DNA of 64,000 bases from Prochlorococcus sp. RS04 (GTDB lineage Bacteria > Cyanobacteriota > Cyanobacteriia > PCC-6307 > Cyanobiaceae): contig NZ_CP018346.1 of NCBI RefSeq assembly GCF_001989455.1, positions 1,426,001 through 1,490,000 on the forward strand. Direction: 5' to 3'. Of this stretch, positions 35,969 to 46,307 are shown piece by piece. Within the stretch, counting starts at the first letter, position 1; every line of letters begins with the position of its first letter. Below the pieces are notes generated by a model. The model searched no databases and was not told the DNA's origin. It saw nothing but the letters and a program-made list of their open reading frames with translations. The position numbers were made by a program, and so were the translations under genes.

Positions 35969-37672
35969 ATGACTAAATTTAATACAGATATTGAAAAGTT
36001 CCAATACGATCATATATTTAATTTAATCTTAGGTATTTTCAAATTTAGTGAAAAAAAATATGGAAATTTCGTAAAAGATGTAATAAGAATTTTATTAGAG
36101 TTTGAAAAAAATGGTGAAACTATTATTGATGTTGATAATAGTTTAATAATCTTTGAATTATTTGAAGATGGCTGGCCCAATAAACATATAGATGTTCTAA
36201 AAAAAATAGGTTTGATTGGTTCCCTTCATTCTCCATTCGTATTAGTAAATAGAAAATTAACCTTATCAAAATGGTCAAAAAAGATAGAAAGAGTTATTAA
36301 TTCATTTTTAAAAAAAATAGATACCGATAATTCAATGAACTCAATTATTAATAAAGATGATAATAAAATTGATCAAATTAAAAATATATTTAAATTTTCA
36401 AACTTAGTTTTCCTTCAAGGAGGACCAGGTACTGGTAAAACCACTTTAATAATAAAGTTAATACTAGAACTCCTTCAAATTGATAACTTTTTAAATATTG
36501 GTTTATCTGCTCCAACTGGTAAAGCAACAGCTCGTTTAAAAGAAGCTCTTAATGATAAAAAAAATATTTCCTTTAGCAAATTTCTAGACCAATTAGAATT
36601 TCAAACTTTACATAGATGGATTTTAAATTCTCAAAATAAATCTCTTAAGTTGAAATTTAAACTAAAAGAGCTTGATATTTTCATAATTGATGAAATGTCA
36701 ATGGTTAATATCGATTTGATTGAATCAGTTTTAAATTTGCTAGCAAAGGACTGTAAGATTATTTTAGTTGGAGATAAAAATCAATTGTCTCCAGTAAATA
36801 ACTGTTCTATATGGAATTATTTGTTTGAATATTCCGATAATAGCTCAATTAAATCTTGTGTAGTAAATTTAGAAAAAACTTATAGAAATAGTGGAGATAT
36901 AGCATTAATTAGTAGTTTAATATTTAAAAATGATTTTTCTTTACTTAATCAAAAGATAAAAGAATTAGAAAAAGATAATAATTCAAAAGAAATTACTATT
37001 TCAAAGAGTACAGAAAAAGATATTCCAAAAGATTTATTATTTTCGATTACAAGTCATTTAAAACAGTTAAATATTTCAACTTCAAATTTAAGTAAAAAAA
37101 AATATATATTTGATAAGAGTATTGATAATTTATTGCTTAATGAAAAAGATTTAGTAGATAAGATATTTCTGGATTTACAAAGTCACTTGATTTTATGCGA
37201 AAAAAATACCGGAATATGGAGTGTTGAATATTTGAATGAAATTGTTTTTGGTCAAAAAAAACCCTTTGACCTTAAAACTCTTAAAGAGGGTGTCCCGATC
37301 ATGTGTACAAAAAATAATAATGAACTTGGTTTGTCAAATGGGGATATCGGAGTACTTATAGGTTTAAAAAATAAAAGAAAATATCTTTTTAGAAAATTTA
37401 ATGATAAGAACGAAGAAATTGTCGCACTAATTGATCCATCTAATTTAGAAAATGTTGTACCAGCAATAGCCATTACTATTCATAAATCTCAAGGAAGTGA
37501 ATCTGAAAAAGTAAACATTTTGTGGTCCCAAAATTATAGAAGAAATCAATATGCTGTAAAAGAAAAAAAAGATAATCAAAATATCTTTTGCAGAGATAAT
37601 TTTGAAAGAAGGTTATTTTATACTGCTGTTACAAGAGCAAAAAAATCTTTAAATATATATTATTTAAATTAA
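35969..37672 (+). CDS. recD: RecBCD subunit RecD (5'-3' helicase)
   Basis: 567 residues of the SF1B RecD family. Walker A is GGPGTGKT (151-158), followed by SAPTGKATARLKEAL, FIIDEMSMVN (Walker B), ILVGDKNQLSP and the C-terminal AITIHKSQGSESE and FYTAVTRAKKSLNIY. It starts one base after the recB stop. With recC and recB, the complete RecBCD enzyme is encoded. Confidence 0.92.
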   Translation: MTKFNTDIEKFQYDHIFNLILGIFKFSEKKYGNFVKDVIRILLEFEKNGETIIDVDNSLIIFELFEDGWPNKHIDVLKKIGLIGSLHSPFVLVNRKLTLSKWSKKIERVINSFLKKIDTDNSMNSIINKDDNKIDQIKNIFKFSNLVFLQGGPGTGKTTLIIKLILELLQIDNFLNIGLSAPTGKATARLKEALNDKKNISFSKFLDQLEFQTLHRWILNSQNKSLKLKFKLKELDIFIIDEMSMVNIDLIESVLNLLAKDCKIILVGDKNQLSPVNNCSIWNYLFEYSDNSSIKSCVVNLEKTYRNSGDIALISSLIFKNDFSLLNQKIKELEKDNNSKEITISKSTEKDIPKDLLFSITSHLKQLNISTSNLSKKKYIFDKSIDNLLLNEKDLVDKIFLDLQSHLILCEKNTGIWSVEYLNEIVFGQKKPFDLKTLKEGVPIMCTKNNNELGLSNGDIGVLIGLKNKRKYLFRKFNDKNEEIVALIDPSNLENVVPAIAITIHKSQGSESEKVNILWSQNYRRNQYAVKEKKDNQNIFCRDNFERRLFYTAVTRAKKSLNIYYLN

Positions 37673-37778
37673 ATTTTATTTTTGAAAAATTAGTAATATC
37701 TTAACCCCAGGATGTTAGATTAATAATTCGGCTCTGTAAGGCTAATCAACAATTTAAGTCAATTTAGATATTTGTTGA

Positions 37779-37805
37779 ATGCCTAATCAGAAGATTATTA
37801 GGCAT
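37779..37805 (+). promoter_or_regulatory. hairpin directly upstream of the DEAD-box helicase start codon
   Basis: ATGCCTAAT (37779-37787) and ATTAGGCAT (37797-37805) form a perfect 9-bp stem with a 9-base loop, ending 5 bases before ATG 37811. There is no separate Shine-Dalgarno sequence, so the structure would cover the ribosome-binding zone. No T-run follows that would suit a terminator. Confidence 0.5.
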
Positions 37806-37810
37806 TTAAA

Positions 37811-39592
37811 ATGAATTTGAAAAAAGATAGTAACTCTCTTGGTAGTGAGCAGGAAAATTCTCAGAATGAAGATTCTTTCCTACTAGAGTACAAGAACTTA
37901 GATAACAAAAAAGAAGTTGAATCTCAACTATTGGAAGTATCGAAAGGAGATGATAATGAGAATGGATTTCTCGATTTTGGGTTTAATCAGTCAATCTTAA
38001 ACGCGTTAATAAATAAAGGATATAAAAATCCAACTCCCATTCAAAAAGCTGCAATTCCCGAACTAATGTTAGGGAGGGATTTGCTAGGCCAAGCACAAAC
38101 AGGAACAGGAAAGACTGCAGCTTTCGCATTACCATTAATAGAAAAACTTACAGATAATAAAGAATTAAATGCCAAGGTTTTAGTTATGACTCCTACAAGA
38201 GAATTAGCAACTCAAGTGGCAGAATCTTTTAAAAGTTATAGTTCTGAATCTAGTAATTTTAAGACGGTTGCAATATATGGAGGTACCGACTATCGAAATC
38301 AAATTTCTGCATTGAAAAGAAAAGTTGATGTAGTAGTTGGTACCCCGGGCCGAATAATGGATCATATAAGGCAGGGGACTTTTAAAATTAAAGATATAAA
38401 TTGTCTTGTTTTAGATGAGGCAGATGAAATGTTAAATATGGGTTTTCTTGAAGATATTGAATGGATAATAGATCAACTTCCGGAAAATAAGCAGATGGTA
38501 TTGTTTTCAGCAACAATGCCTAGTGAGATAAGAAATATAGCAAAAAAATATCTAAATGATCCCGCCGAAATATTTATCAAAAGTGTCAAAAAAGAAACTC
38601 AATTAATTTCGCAAAAATTTCTATATGTTCAAAGGCATCATAAGTTAGATGCCTTAAAAAGAATACTAGAACTTAATAACGAGGGAGTTATTATTTTTGT
38701 TAGGACAAAACTACTTACTACTTCAATAGCCGAAGCTTTAGAGAATTCAGGTCATACTGTGGCAGTACTTAATGGAGATATACCTCAAAATCAAAGAGAA
38801 AATACTGTAGATAGATTGAAAAAAGGATTTATTAATATTCTTGTTGCAACTGATGTCGCAGCTAGAGGATTAGATGTTGAGAGGATAAAACTTGTTGTTA
38901 ATTACGATTTTCCTTTTGACAAGGAAACATATACTCATAGAATTGGAAGAACTGGAAGGGCAGGCAGATCAGGAGAAGCAATTTTATTTGTTAATCAAAG
39001 AGAAAAACATTTTCTAAGAAACTTAGAAAACTCAACAAGAACCAAGATTGAAGAAATTAATATACCAAGTAATAAAATAATAAATGAAAAAAGGATGGAG
39101 AAACTTATTGATAATGTTAATGAGAGTTCTTTAACTAAAGATGAAAATGAAGAAAATAAAGCTTTGATTATTGATGTACTAGATAATTTAAAAGAAAAAT
39201 ACTCTATGGATGACTCAAATATTGCAATGGCGGCGATTAATTTAGTAATAGGTAATAAATCATTTTTTGTTAATGACGATGATTCATGGATTAATAAACA
39301 AAATAATACTGATCGAAATAGATCAAATAGAAATAGTAATAATCGTATGAGAAATTCAAATAGAAGAAATAATTATCAAAATGATTCTTTTGAAACCTAC
39401 AAATTTAACTTTGGTAAATTTGATGGAGTTAGAGTTGCAAATATTATATCCTCAATCTGTAATTCAACTAATATAAATGGTAGATCCATAGGTAAGATAC
39501 AGATTTTTAATGATTACAGTTTGGTAGATTTACCCAGAGATCTGCATAGAGAAACTAAAAATAAATTAAAAAAAATTAAAGTCAGAAACTAG
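37811..39592 (+). CDS. deaD: DEAD-box ATP-dependent RNA helicase (DeaD/CsdA type)
   Basis: 593 residues. An acidic N-terminal extension (1-50) is followed by the Q motif region, motif I AQTGTGKT (95-102), PTRELATQ, DEADEML, SAT, and HRIGRTGRAGRSG. An Asn/Arg-rich linker (NRNRSN repeats near residues 500-518) leads to a C-terminal RNA-binding domain (about 525-593) of the DbpA type. Such helicases remodel ribosomal and mRNA structures, often in the cold. The hairpin just before the start codon suggests structure-dependent translation, perhaps autoregulation. Confidence 0.9.
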   Translation: MNLKKDSNSLGSEQENSQNEDSFLLEYKNLDNKKEVESQLLEVSKGDDNENGFLDFGFNQSILNALINKGYKNPTPIQKAAIPELMLGRDLLGQAQTGTGKTAAFALPLIEKLTDNKELNAKVLVMTPTRELATQVAESFKSYSSESSNFKTVAIYGGTDYRNQISALKRKVDVVVGTPGRIMDHIRQGTFKIKDINCLVLDEADEMLNMGFLEDIEWIIDQLPENKQMVLFSATMPSEIRNIAKKYLNDPAEIFIKSVKKETQLISQKFLYVQRHHKLDALKRILELNNEGVIIFVRTKLLTTSIAEALENSGHTVAVLNGDIPQNQRENTVDRLKKGFINILVATDVAARGLDVERIKLVVNYDFPFDKETYTHRIGRTGRAGRSGEAILFVNQREKHFLRNLENSTRTKIEEINIPSNKIINEKRMEKLIDNVNESSLTKDENEENKALIIDVLDNLKEKYSMDDSNIAMAAINLVIGNKSFFVNDDDSWINKQNNTDRNRSNRNSNNRMRNSNRRNNYQNDSFETYKFNFGKFDGVRVANIISSICNSTNINGRSIGKIQIFNDYSLVDLPRDLHRETKNKLKKIKVRN

Positions 39593-39601
39593 TGATAGAG
39601 A

Positions 39602-39895
39602 ATGAAAGCTAGCAAATATAATTTCTTTATTTTTGTGAATCTGATAATACTATTCAACTCCTTTAATAGTTATTATTTAGCTCAAACGAAACAAAATTCA
39701 ATCATAAAATTATTTTGTCTTCAGAGTGTCAAAGAGGAAATGATGAATGCAAAAATGGTATATAGTGAAGAAATTGCGAATGAAACTTGTGCTTGTTACT
39801 ACGAAGAATTTATGCAAACTGCAAGTCATCAAGATGCAAAAACAAAATGTAAATTAGAAACTAAAGAAAATTTAAATCACAAAAGAAAAATTTAA
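39602..39895 (+). CDS. exported cysteine-containing small protein, 97 aa
   Basis: It has a hydrophobic N-terminal segment (NFFIFVNLIILFNSFNSYYLA) that looks like a signal peptide or anchor, then a short mature part with four cysteines (FCLQSV, ETCACYYEEF, KCKLE). The pairing suggests disulfides in the periplasm or lumen. It lies 9 bases after deaD and 11 before the ABC exporter gene, so it may belong with either. I do not recognise the family. Confidence 0.55.
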   Translation: MKASKYNFFIFVNLIILFNSFNSYYLAQTKQNSIIKLFCLQSVKEEMMNAKMVYSEEIANETCACYYEEFMQTASHQDAKTKCKLETKENLNHKRKI

Positions 39896-39906
39896 TTATT
39901 ATTTTT

Positions 39907-41679
39907 ATGAGGTCGAAGAACAAACAAAATCCAATAATTAGACTTTATTTAAATCTGATTGAGGAAAGAAGGTTACTATTTTTTGCTTTTCTTAGTTCCA
40001 TAATTAATAAAATATTAGATTTAGCTCCCCCTGTAATAATTGGTCTTGCAGTGGATATTGTTGTTAAGGAACAGAATTCTTGGATTGCTGGTTTTGGAAT
40101 AAAAGAAGTTCCAGCACAATTGATTTTTCTTGCATTTGCTTCAGGAATAGTTTGGTCTGGTGAATCCTCATTTGAATATTTATATTCAATTTTGTGGAGA
40201 AATTTGGCGCAGCTATCGCAACATAAATTAAGAATAAAAGCTTATGAGCATATCCAGGAATTAGATATGGATTTTTTTGAAAATGATAATACTGGAAGGC
40301 TATTATCTATTTTGAATGATGATATAAATCAACTCGAGAGATTTCTAGACCAAGGGGCTAATCAAATTATTCAGTTATTTATAACTGTCTTGATAATTGG
40401 GGGCACTATGATTTTTGTCGCTCCAAAAATCGCTTTATTTGCTTTCTTTCCTATCCCAATTATATTTTTAGGATCAATTAAATTTCAAAGGAAGCTTGCT
40501 CCAAAATACAGAGATGTTAGAAATAAAGCTGGACTGTTGGCATCAAGGCTTAATAATAATTTAAGTGGAATTCTAACCATAAAAAGTTTTACTAAAGAAA
40601 AATGGGAACTAAATAGATTAAATAAAGAAAGTCTCGAATATCAAAGAAGTAATAAGGCTGCAATAAAATTATCTTCTGCTTTTATCCCTCTTATAAGATT
40701 TGCAATTTTATTTGCTTTTATAGCGATTCTATTAATTGGAGGTTTCCAAACTTGGAATAAGACACTTGATGTAGGTACTTATAGTTTTTTAGTGTTTATT
40801 ACACAAAGACTATTATGGCCTTTAACTACTTTGGGGCATGTTTTAGATGATTTTCAGAGATCTATGGCTTCAATAGATAGAGTAATTGATCTCATAGATA
40901 CGCCTATAAAAATAAAAGATGGAAAAATAAGAATTGAACCTAAAGATATCAAAGGAGAAATTATTTTTAATAATATAAATTTTAATTATCCTGGACGAGA
41001 TTTAACTTTAAAAAACATAAATTTCAAAATTGAAAATAACTCAACATTAGGAATTGTTGGTTTAACAGGTTCTGGTAAAAGTACAATAATAAAACTACTA
41101 CTTAGAATTTATGATAGTAATAATGGGTCAATAACCTTGGATGGGGTAACTATTAAAGAAATAAATTTGAGGGATTTAAGAAAGTGTATCTCTTTAGTAA
41201 GTCAAGAAACTTATTTATTTCATGGCAGTGTACAAGAAAATATTGCTTATGGCTCAATCAACCCAAGTCTTAAAGATATTATTAAAGCTTCAAAGATTGC
41301 GGAAGCTCATAAATTTATTGAACAATTACCAGATGGTTATAAAACTATAGTGGGAGAAAGGGGCCAAAGGCTCTCAGGCGGTCAACGTCAAAGAATTGCC
41401 TTAGCGAGAGCTGTTTTAAAGGATGCTCCAATATTAATATTAGATGAAGCTACAGCTTCAGTTGATAATGAAACAGAGGCTTTAATTCAAAAATCGTTAT
41501 CTAAAATCACAAAAGAAAGAACAACTATAGTAATAGCTCATAGGTTAAGCACTATAAAAAATGCTGATAATATTGTAGTTATTGATAAAGGTAAAATAGT
41601 TGAAAGCGGAAAACATGAAAAACTATTAGATCAGAACAAAATATATGCTGATTTGTGGAATGTTCAAGTAGGAATCTAG
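39907..41679 (+). CDS. ABC exporter, MsbA/multidrug half-transporter type
   Basis: 590 residues: an N-terminal six-helix transmembrane domain (about 20-320), then an ATPase with Walker A GLTGSGKST, the Q-loop, signature LSGGQRQRIALARAV, Walker B ILILDEATASVD and the H-loop IAHRLSTIK. It works as a homodimer to export lipids, peptides or drugs from the plasma membrane. Substrate cannot be read from sequence. The small exported protein just upstream is a possible partner. Confidence 0.87.
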   Translation: MRSKNKQNPIIRLYLNLIEERRLLFFAFLSSIINKILDLAPPVIIGLAVDIVVKEQNSWIAGFGIKEVPAQLIFLAFASGIVWSGESSFEYLYSILWRNLAQLSQHKLRIKAYEHIQELDMDFFENDNTGRLLSILNDDINQLERFLDQGANQIIQLFITVLIIGGTMIFVAPKIALFAFFPIPIIFLGSIKFQRKLAPKYRDVRNKAGLLASRLNNNLSGILTIKSFTKEKWELNRLNKESLEYQRSNKAAIKLSSAFIPLIRFAILFAFIAILLIGGFQTWNKTLDVGTYSFLVFITQRLLWPLTTLGHVLDDFQRSMASIDRVIDLIDTPIKIKDGKIRIEPKDIKGEIIFNNINFNYPGRDLTLKNINFKIENNSTLGIVGLTGSGKSTIIKLLLRIYDSNNGSITLDGVTIKEINLRDLRKCISLVSQETYLFHGSVQENIAYGSINPSLKDIIKASKIAEAHKFIEQLPDGYKTIVGERGQRLSGGQRQRIALARAVLKDAPILILDEATASVDNETEALIQKSLSKITKERTTIVIAHRLSTIKNADNIVVIDKGKIVESGKHEKLLDQNKIYADLWNVQVGI

Positions 41680-41693
41680 TATGAATTTCTAAA

Positions 41694-42251
41694 CTATATT
41701 AAGAAGTTAAATGATTCAATTACGTTACTAAACATACCGTCAACTTTATTCCACCTTTCTTCATTTGTCCCCACAGCGAAAGTGTAAAGTGTTCCTCTAT
41801 CAATTACGACAGTAGCTAATTCATGTCTTGCCTGTGCATTTAAATTTAATTCATACTCTAAATCATAAAAAATATGATTGGATGCCTCCCTCTTATTGGC
41901 ATTTATAAGTTTTACTTCTCTACCTGAACCTTCGGGAGCAATAACTTTATCAATTAATGTTTGACCTACTTCACTTGGGCTTCCTAATTGCTCTAATTGA
42001 ACCTCTTTATTGACATCAGAAATAACTAAACTTAAGGTCTCATTACTATTTATTAAATCATGATAAATAATTTCAGGACCTCCATCGACTTTTACTCTAG
42101 TCCATCCTGTTGGATACAAAAAGGCATATCTACCATCTGGACTTTGATAAGCTTCTAATCCCGCATTTAGTCCGCCACTACAAGCACTCAGTGTTAAGCA
42201 CAAAAAAACCAAAAATAAATATTTGAAAGGGTTAAATTTAATATTTTTCAT
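41694..42251 (-). CDS. psbP: PsbP-like lipoprotein (CyanoP)
   Basis: 185 residues with a lipoprotein signal: hydrophobic LFLVFLCLTLSAC with a lipobox LSAC, so the mature protein is probably anchored by its first cysteine in the thylakoid lumen. The rest is a PsbP fold (YQSPDGRYAFLYPTGWTRVKVDGGPEIIYHDL and RHELATVVIDRGTLYTFAVGTNEERW). CyanoP is involved in photosystem II assembly or oxygen-evolution stability. It faces the ABC exporter gene. Confidence 0.87.
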   Translation of the reverse strand: MKNIKFNPFKYLFLVFLCLTLSACSGGLNAGLEAYQSPDGRYAFLYPTGWTRVKVDGGPEIIYHDLINSNETLSLVISDVNKEVQLEQLGSPSEVGQTLIDKVIAPEGSGREVKLINANKREASNHIFYDLEYELNLNAQARHELATVVIDRGTLYTFAVGTNEERWNKVDGMFSNVIESFNFLI

Positions 42252-42354
42252 TTTGTTTGAAATTACTAACTAAAAACATAATAAGACATTAAAAGCAAAC
42301 AATTATGGCAATTCGGAATTTTGCGTCTAAATTATCTCTAGAAATAGTTTAATT

Positions 42355-42954
42355 TTGATTACTTATACCAAACCACTTTCAAAATTAATCGGTCATTTTG
42401 AGAAATTCCCAGGGATTGGTCCAAGAACAGCGCAACGATTAGCCCTGTTTATTTTAAAACAACCTGAAAGTACAATAAGAGATTTTTCAAAGGCTCTGTT
42501 AGAAGCACATAGTAATGTAGGTCGTTGCAAAAAATGTTTCAATTTGACTTCAGAAGATGAATGTGAAATTTGTAGAAATACTGAAAGAAATCAAAAACTA
42601 ATTTGTGTAGTAGCAGAAACCAAAGATTTGCTTGCTTTGGAGCGTGCCAGAGAATTTAAAGGTGTTTACCATGTTATTGGTGGTTTAATATCCCCAATGG
42701 ATTCTGTAGGTCCCGAACTCTTAGAAATAAGAAGCTTGGTAGAAAGAGTTAGTAAGTCTGAAATAGATGAGATCATATTGGCATTGACCCCCAGTGTTGA
42801 GGGAGATACAACAAGTCTTTATATTGGAAAATTATTAGCCCCTTTTACTAAAGTTACGAGGATTGCATATGGGCTCCCAATGGGGAGTGAACTTGAATAT
42901 GTGGATGAAGTTACACTTGCAAGGGCCTTAGAAGGAAGAACAAAACTAAATTAG
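42355..42954 (+). CDS. recR: recombination protein RecR
   Basis: 199 residues from a TTG start: helix-hairpin-helix [17 protein letters not shown], zinc finger [16 protein letters not shown], Toprim domain [26 protein letters not shown], and the C-terminal Walker-like [21 protein letters not shown]. It acts with RecF/RecO at gaps to load RecA. lipA begins 3 bases after it. Confidence 0.93.
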   Translation: MITYTKPLSKLIGHFEKFPGIGPRTAQRLALFILKQPESTIRDFSKALLEAHSNVGRCKKCFNLTSEDECEICRNTERNQKLICVVAETKDLLALERAREFKGVYHVIGGLISPMDSVGPELLEIRSLVERVSKSEIDEIILALTPSVEGDTTSLYIGKLLAPFTKVTRIAYGLPMGSELEYVDEVTLARALEGRTKLN

Positions 42955-42957
42955 ACA

Positions 42958-43857
42958 ATGAGAGACAATAATCTAATCAAGAAAGAAAAAACATTAAGAC
43001 TTCCCTCCTGGATAAAATTTCCTATTAGTAAAGCCTCAGAGTTCGAAAAAATACAAACTCTCATCAAAAAATCAAATATTCATACTATTTGTGAAGAAGC
43101 AAGATGTCCAAATAGAGCAGAATGTTATGCCTCAGGAACAGCCACTTTCTTACTTGGTGGATCGATATGTTCTCGTTCATGTGCTTTTTGTCAGGTAAAT
43201 AAAGGTAGACCTAGTTCTATCAATCTTGATGAATGTACTCAAGTCGCTGAAGCAGTAAAAGTACTAAATTTGAATTATGTTGTTTTGACATCTGTGGCTA
43301 GAGACGATCTCCCTGATCATGGTGCAAATTTATTTATATCTACAATTGATGAGATTAGAAAAATTGATTCAACAATTAAGATAGAGGTTTTAACTCCAGA
43401 TTTATGGGGTGGGGGCAAAAATTTTAATGAAACTAATAATCTTCAGACTGAGAGATTGAAGATGATATTAGAAAAAGATCCAATATGCTTTAATCATAAT
43501 CTTGAAACTGTTGAAAGACTGCAAAAAGAAGTTAGGAGAGGTGCAAATTACAAAAAATCCCTAAATTTACTAAAAAAGTCAAAAGATATTGCTCCTCATA
43601 TTCAAACTAAATCAGGAATTATGTTAGGTCTTGGGGAAACATTGGATGAAATAAAAAATACAATTTGCGATCTCAAAAAAATAGATTGTGATCAAATTAC
43701 AATTGGCCAATATTTAAGGCCCTCTTTCAATCATTTGGCAGTTAAGAAATATTGGGATCCATCAGAGTTTGAATATTTATATCGCTTCTCTAAGGAATTA
43801 GGATTCAAGAAAGTATCTTCTGGCCCGTTAGTTAGAAGTAGTTATCATGCAGGTTAA
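42958..43857 (+). CDS. lipA: lipoyl synthase
   Basis: 299 residues, a radical-SAM enzyme that inserts two sulfur atoms into octanoyl groups on lipoyl domains. Both cluster motifs are intact: the auxiliary CEEARCPNRAEC and the radical-SAM CSRSCAFC. It also has LTSVARDDLPDHGA and the family ending SGPLVRSSYHA. It directly follows recR and converges with the gene at 43854, overlapping it by 4 bases. Confidence 0.93.
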   Translation: MRDNNLIKKEKTLRLPSWIKFPISKASEFEKIQTLIKKSNIHTICEEARCPNRAECYASGTATFLLGGSICSRSCAFCQVNKGRPSSINLDECTQVAEAVKVLNLNYVVLTSVARDDLPDHGANLFISTIDEIRKIDSTIKIEVLTPDLWGGGKNFNETNNLQTERLKMILEKDPICFNHNLETVERLQKEVRRGANYKKSLNLLKKSKDIAPHIQTKSGIMLGLGETLDEIKNTICDLKKIDCDQITIGQYLRPSFNHLAVKKYWDPSEFEYLYRFSKELGFKKVSSGPLVRSSYHAG

Positions 43858-44354
43858 CTTTCTTCAATTAAAGAGAGTTTCTTTTCAAGTTTTTTCAATA
43901 TGGAAATACATTCCCCGTTCATAAGTGTGCCTGCACCTCCCCAAACCAATCTCAATAAAAGATCTACTGGGCTAGAACCAACTTCTTTTACAATTTTAAA
44001 TCCTATTAACTTGAAATACCTTACAAGTTTTTTACTATAGCCTTCACTATCAAAAATAGCTAAAAGTCTTGCTTTGTTGCTTGATTTTTTTTCAATTGCC
44101 CAAGCCATAGTTGTTGCCCATATTAATTCCGAAACAAAAGCAGGCGCTTTACTAAGTATTCTTAATGTATCAAGCTGAATACCTTGTTTATTGAAATAAG
44201 TCCAACCTTTCATTTCTGCCCAAATCTTAATGATGTTATCTTTCTGTTCTGCTATAACGATTCTAAAGAAACATAATCCGAGAGTTTCTCTAACTTGAAT
44301 TTTAATTAATAATCCAATGTTACCTGCTAATTTTTCTAGTTCTTCAACCTTCAT
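43854..44354 (-). CDS. conserved hypothetical cyanobacterial protein, 166 aa
   Basis: An alpha/beta protein without signal or membrane segment. Stretches such as LGLCFFRIVIAEQKDNIIKIWAEMKGW and SNKARLLAIFDSEGYSKKLVRYFKLIGFKIVKEVGSSPVDLLLRLVWGGAG look like an acetyltransferase-type or related fold, but I see no firm motif. It is the last gene of the minus-strand operon starting at lysA. Function is unknown. Confidence 0.6.
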   Translation of the reverse strand: MKVEELEKLAGNIGLLIKIQVRETLGLCFFRIVIAEQKDNIIKIWAEMKGWTYFNKQGIQLDTLRILSKAPAFVSELIWATTMAWAIEKKSSNKARLLAIFDSEGYSKKLVRYFKLIGFKIVKEVGSSPVDLLLRLVWGGAGTLMNGECISILKKLEKKLSLIEES

Positions 44355-44365
44355 GATTTTGAAAA

Positions 44366-45298
44366 TTAGTCCTTTTGGATTTTATGATTTTCCACTTTTA
44401 ATCTATCAATCTGTTTTTGTCTCTCTTCAAACCTTTTCCTATCATCATCACTGAATTGATCTATGCAAAAATGACATTGGATACCCTTTCTATATTCTTT
44501 TCTTTCTTGATCTTTAATCGAAACTGGCATGCCACATGCATGACAAATCGAGTATGAGCCTTTTTCTAATTCTTGGTCTAAAGCAACTCTTTTATCAAAA
44601 ACATAACATTCACCTTCAAATAAGTTTTTTTCTTTTGGTATATCATCAAGGTATTGAAGGATACCCCCTTGTAGGTGATATATATTTTTATAACCTTTCT
44701 TTTTAAGCAAAGTAGTAGCTTTTTCACATCTTATTCCTCCGGTACAAAACATTGCTATATTTGTAGACTCTTTATTTTCTAAAAGGGTATCTAAATGATC
44801 ATCTACCCACTTGGGGAATTCGCTAAAGTTTTTTGTATTTGGGTTTATAGAGTTCTGAAATGTACCTATAGACACTTCATAATTATTTCTAGTATCAATG
44901 ACTATTGTATTTTGATTTTTAATTAACTTATTCCAATTAGCTGAGTCAATATAGGTCCCATTATTTTCTAGAGGGTTTATTTCAGGGACTCCCATTGTAA
45001 CTATTTCTTTCTTGATTTTTATTTTTAATTTTTTGAAGATTTTGTTTTTTGAAAAGTTTACCTTAATATTCAAGTTTCTATTATCTGCATATTTATTAAG
45101 TAAATTGATAACAATGTCAATTACATTTTTCTCAGCACAAATAGTTCCATTAATGCCCTCACTAGCAAAAATAAATAAACCTGAAAGATCGTATTCATTT
45201 TCGATTTCTAATAATTTATTTTTTAGATCAAGAATTAAGTTTTCTTGAAATGGGAAGAAAGAGTAAAGAGAAACTATTTTATAATTTTTGCCTTTCAT
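44366..45298 (-). CDS. trhO: tRNA uridine(34) hydroxylase, rhodanese type
   Basis: 310 residues of the YceA/TrhO family, which hydroxylates uridine 34 of certain tRNAs. The N-terminal domain has [15 protein letters not shown]. The rhodanese domain has the active loop [12 protein letters not shown] with Cys185 and Cys191. The C-terminal part has CHACGMPVS and CHFC cysteines that likely bind zinc. Its ATG overlaps the end of bioB by 4 bases. Confidence 0.88.
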   Translation of the reverse strand: MKGKNYKIVSLYSFFPFQENLILDLKNKLLEIENEYDLSGLFIFASEGINGTICAEKNVIDIVINLLNKYADNRNLNIKVNFSKNKIFKKLKIKIKKEIVTMGVPEINPLENNGTYIDSANWNKLIKNQNTIVIDTRNNYEVSIGTFQNSINPNTKNFSEFPKWVDDHLDTLLENKESTNIAMFCTGGIRCEKATTLLKKKGYKNIYHLQGGILQYLDDIPKEKNLFEGECYVFDKRVALDQELEKGSYSICHACGMPVSIKDQERKEYRKGIQCHFCIDQFSDDDRKRFEERQKQIDRLKVENHKIQKD

Positions 45299-46302
45299 AA
45301 AGAAGATAATGTTTTTTCACAAGTTTCAAAATCTTTGTTAAATGATACTCCAACCTCTTTAAGAAGTTTTCTATCTGATTGAAAAGATGGATTTGAAGTT
45401 GTGAGTAACTCATCTCCATAAAAAATTGAATTTGCCCCACATTGAAAACACAATATTTGTGCTTCTTTTGAAAGCTTTTCTCTCCCTGCACTTAGTCTTA
45501 TTTTACTTTTAGGCATAAGAATTCTTGCTGTAGCTATCATCCTTATCATTTCAATAGAATCAATTTCTTTATTATCTTCTAAACCAGTGCCTTCAATAGC
45601 TACTAATGAATTTATAGGAACACTTTCCGGGTGCGGATTCATGTTTGAAAGCACTTCCAAAAGAGATGCTCTATCGCCATTAGTTTCCCCCAAGCCTATT
45701 ATTCCTCCACAACAAACATTTATTCCTGCATTCCTTACTCTTTTGATAGTATCTAGTCTGTCTTGATAAGTTCTAGTCGTAATAATATTTTTATAATGCT
45801 CGGGACTAGTATCAAGATTGTGGTTATACGCAGTTAAACCTGCATCAGCCAGTCTTAAAGCTTGTTCTTCGGTAAGCATCCCAGCAGTAACGCATGCTTC
45901 CATCCCTAAATCTCTTACACCGCTCACCATCTCCAACATTGCATTAAAAGATTTCCCATCCCTAATTTCTCTCCACGCCCAACCCATACAAAACCTATCT
46001 GCACCCTCATTTTTTGCTACTTGAGCCCTTGCTAAAACCTCTTCAACTTGAAACTGTGGATGACTTTTGATTTCGCTGGCACTATAAATTGATTGGCTAC
46101 AGTACAAACAATTTTCCTCACATCCCCCAGTTTTTACGCTGAACAATGATGCTAATTGAATATCGTATTTGTTAAATTTCCTGTGAACTGTTTGTGATTC
46201 CCACATTAAATCAATAAGAGGCATATTAAGTATTTCCAAAATCTCCTCTTTTTTCCAATCGAACCTAATTTCTTTTAATAACTGATTATTCGAATTAGCC
46301 AT
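45295..46302 (-). CDS. bioB: biotin synthase
   Basis: 335 residues, a radical-SAM enzyme that inserts sulfur into dethiobiotin. Cluster cysteines are Cys61, Cys65 and Cys68 ([11 protein letters not shown]). Other matches are [38 protein letters not shown] and [15 protein letters not shown]. It lies between uppS and trhO in a tightly spaced operon. Confidence 0.93.
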   Translation of the reverse strand: MANSNNQLLKEIRFDWKKEEILEILNMPLIDLMWESQTVHRKFNKYDIQLASLFSVKTGGCEENCLYCSQSIYSASEIKSHPQFQVEEVLARAQVAKNEGADRFCMGWAWREIRDGKSFNAMLEMVSGVRDLGMEACVTAGMLTEEQALRLADAGLTAYNHNLDTSPEHYKNIITTRTYQDRLDTIKRVRNAGINVCCGGIIGLGETNGDRASLLEVLSNMNPHPESVPINSLVAIEGTGLEDNKEIDSIEMIRMIATARILMPKSKIRLSAGREKLSKEAQILCFQCGANSIFYGDELLTTSNPSFQSDRKLLKEVGVSFNKDFETCEKTLSSL

Positions 46303-46307
46303 TTTTA

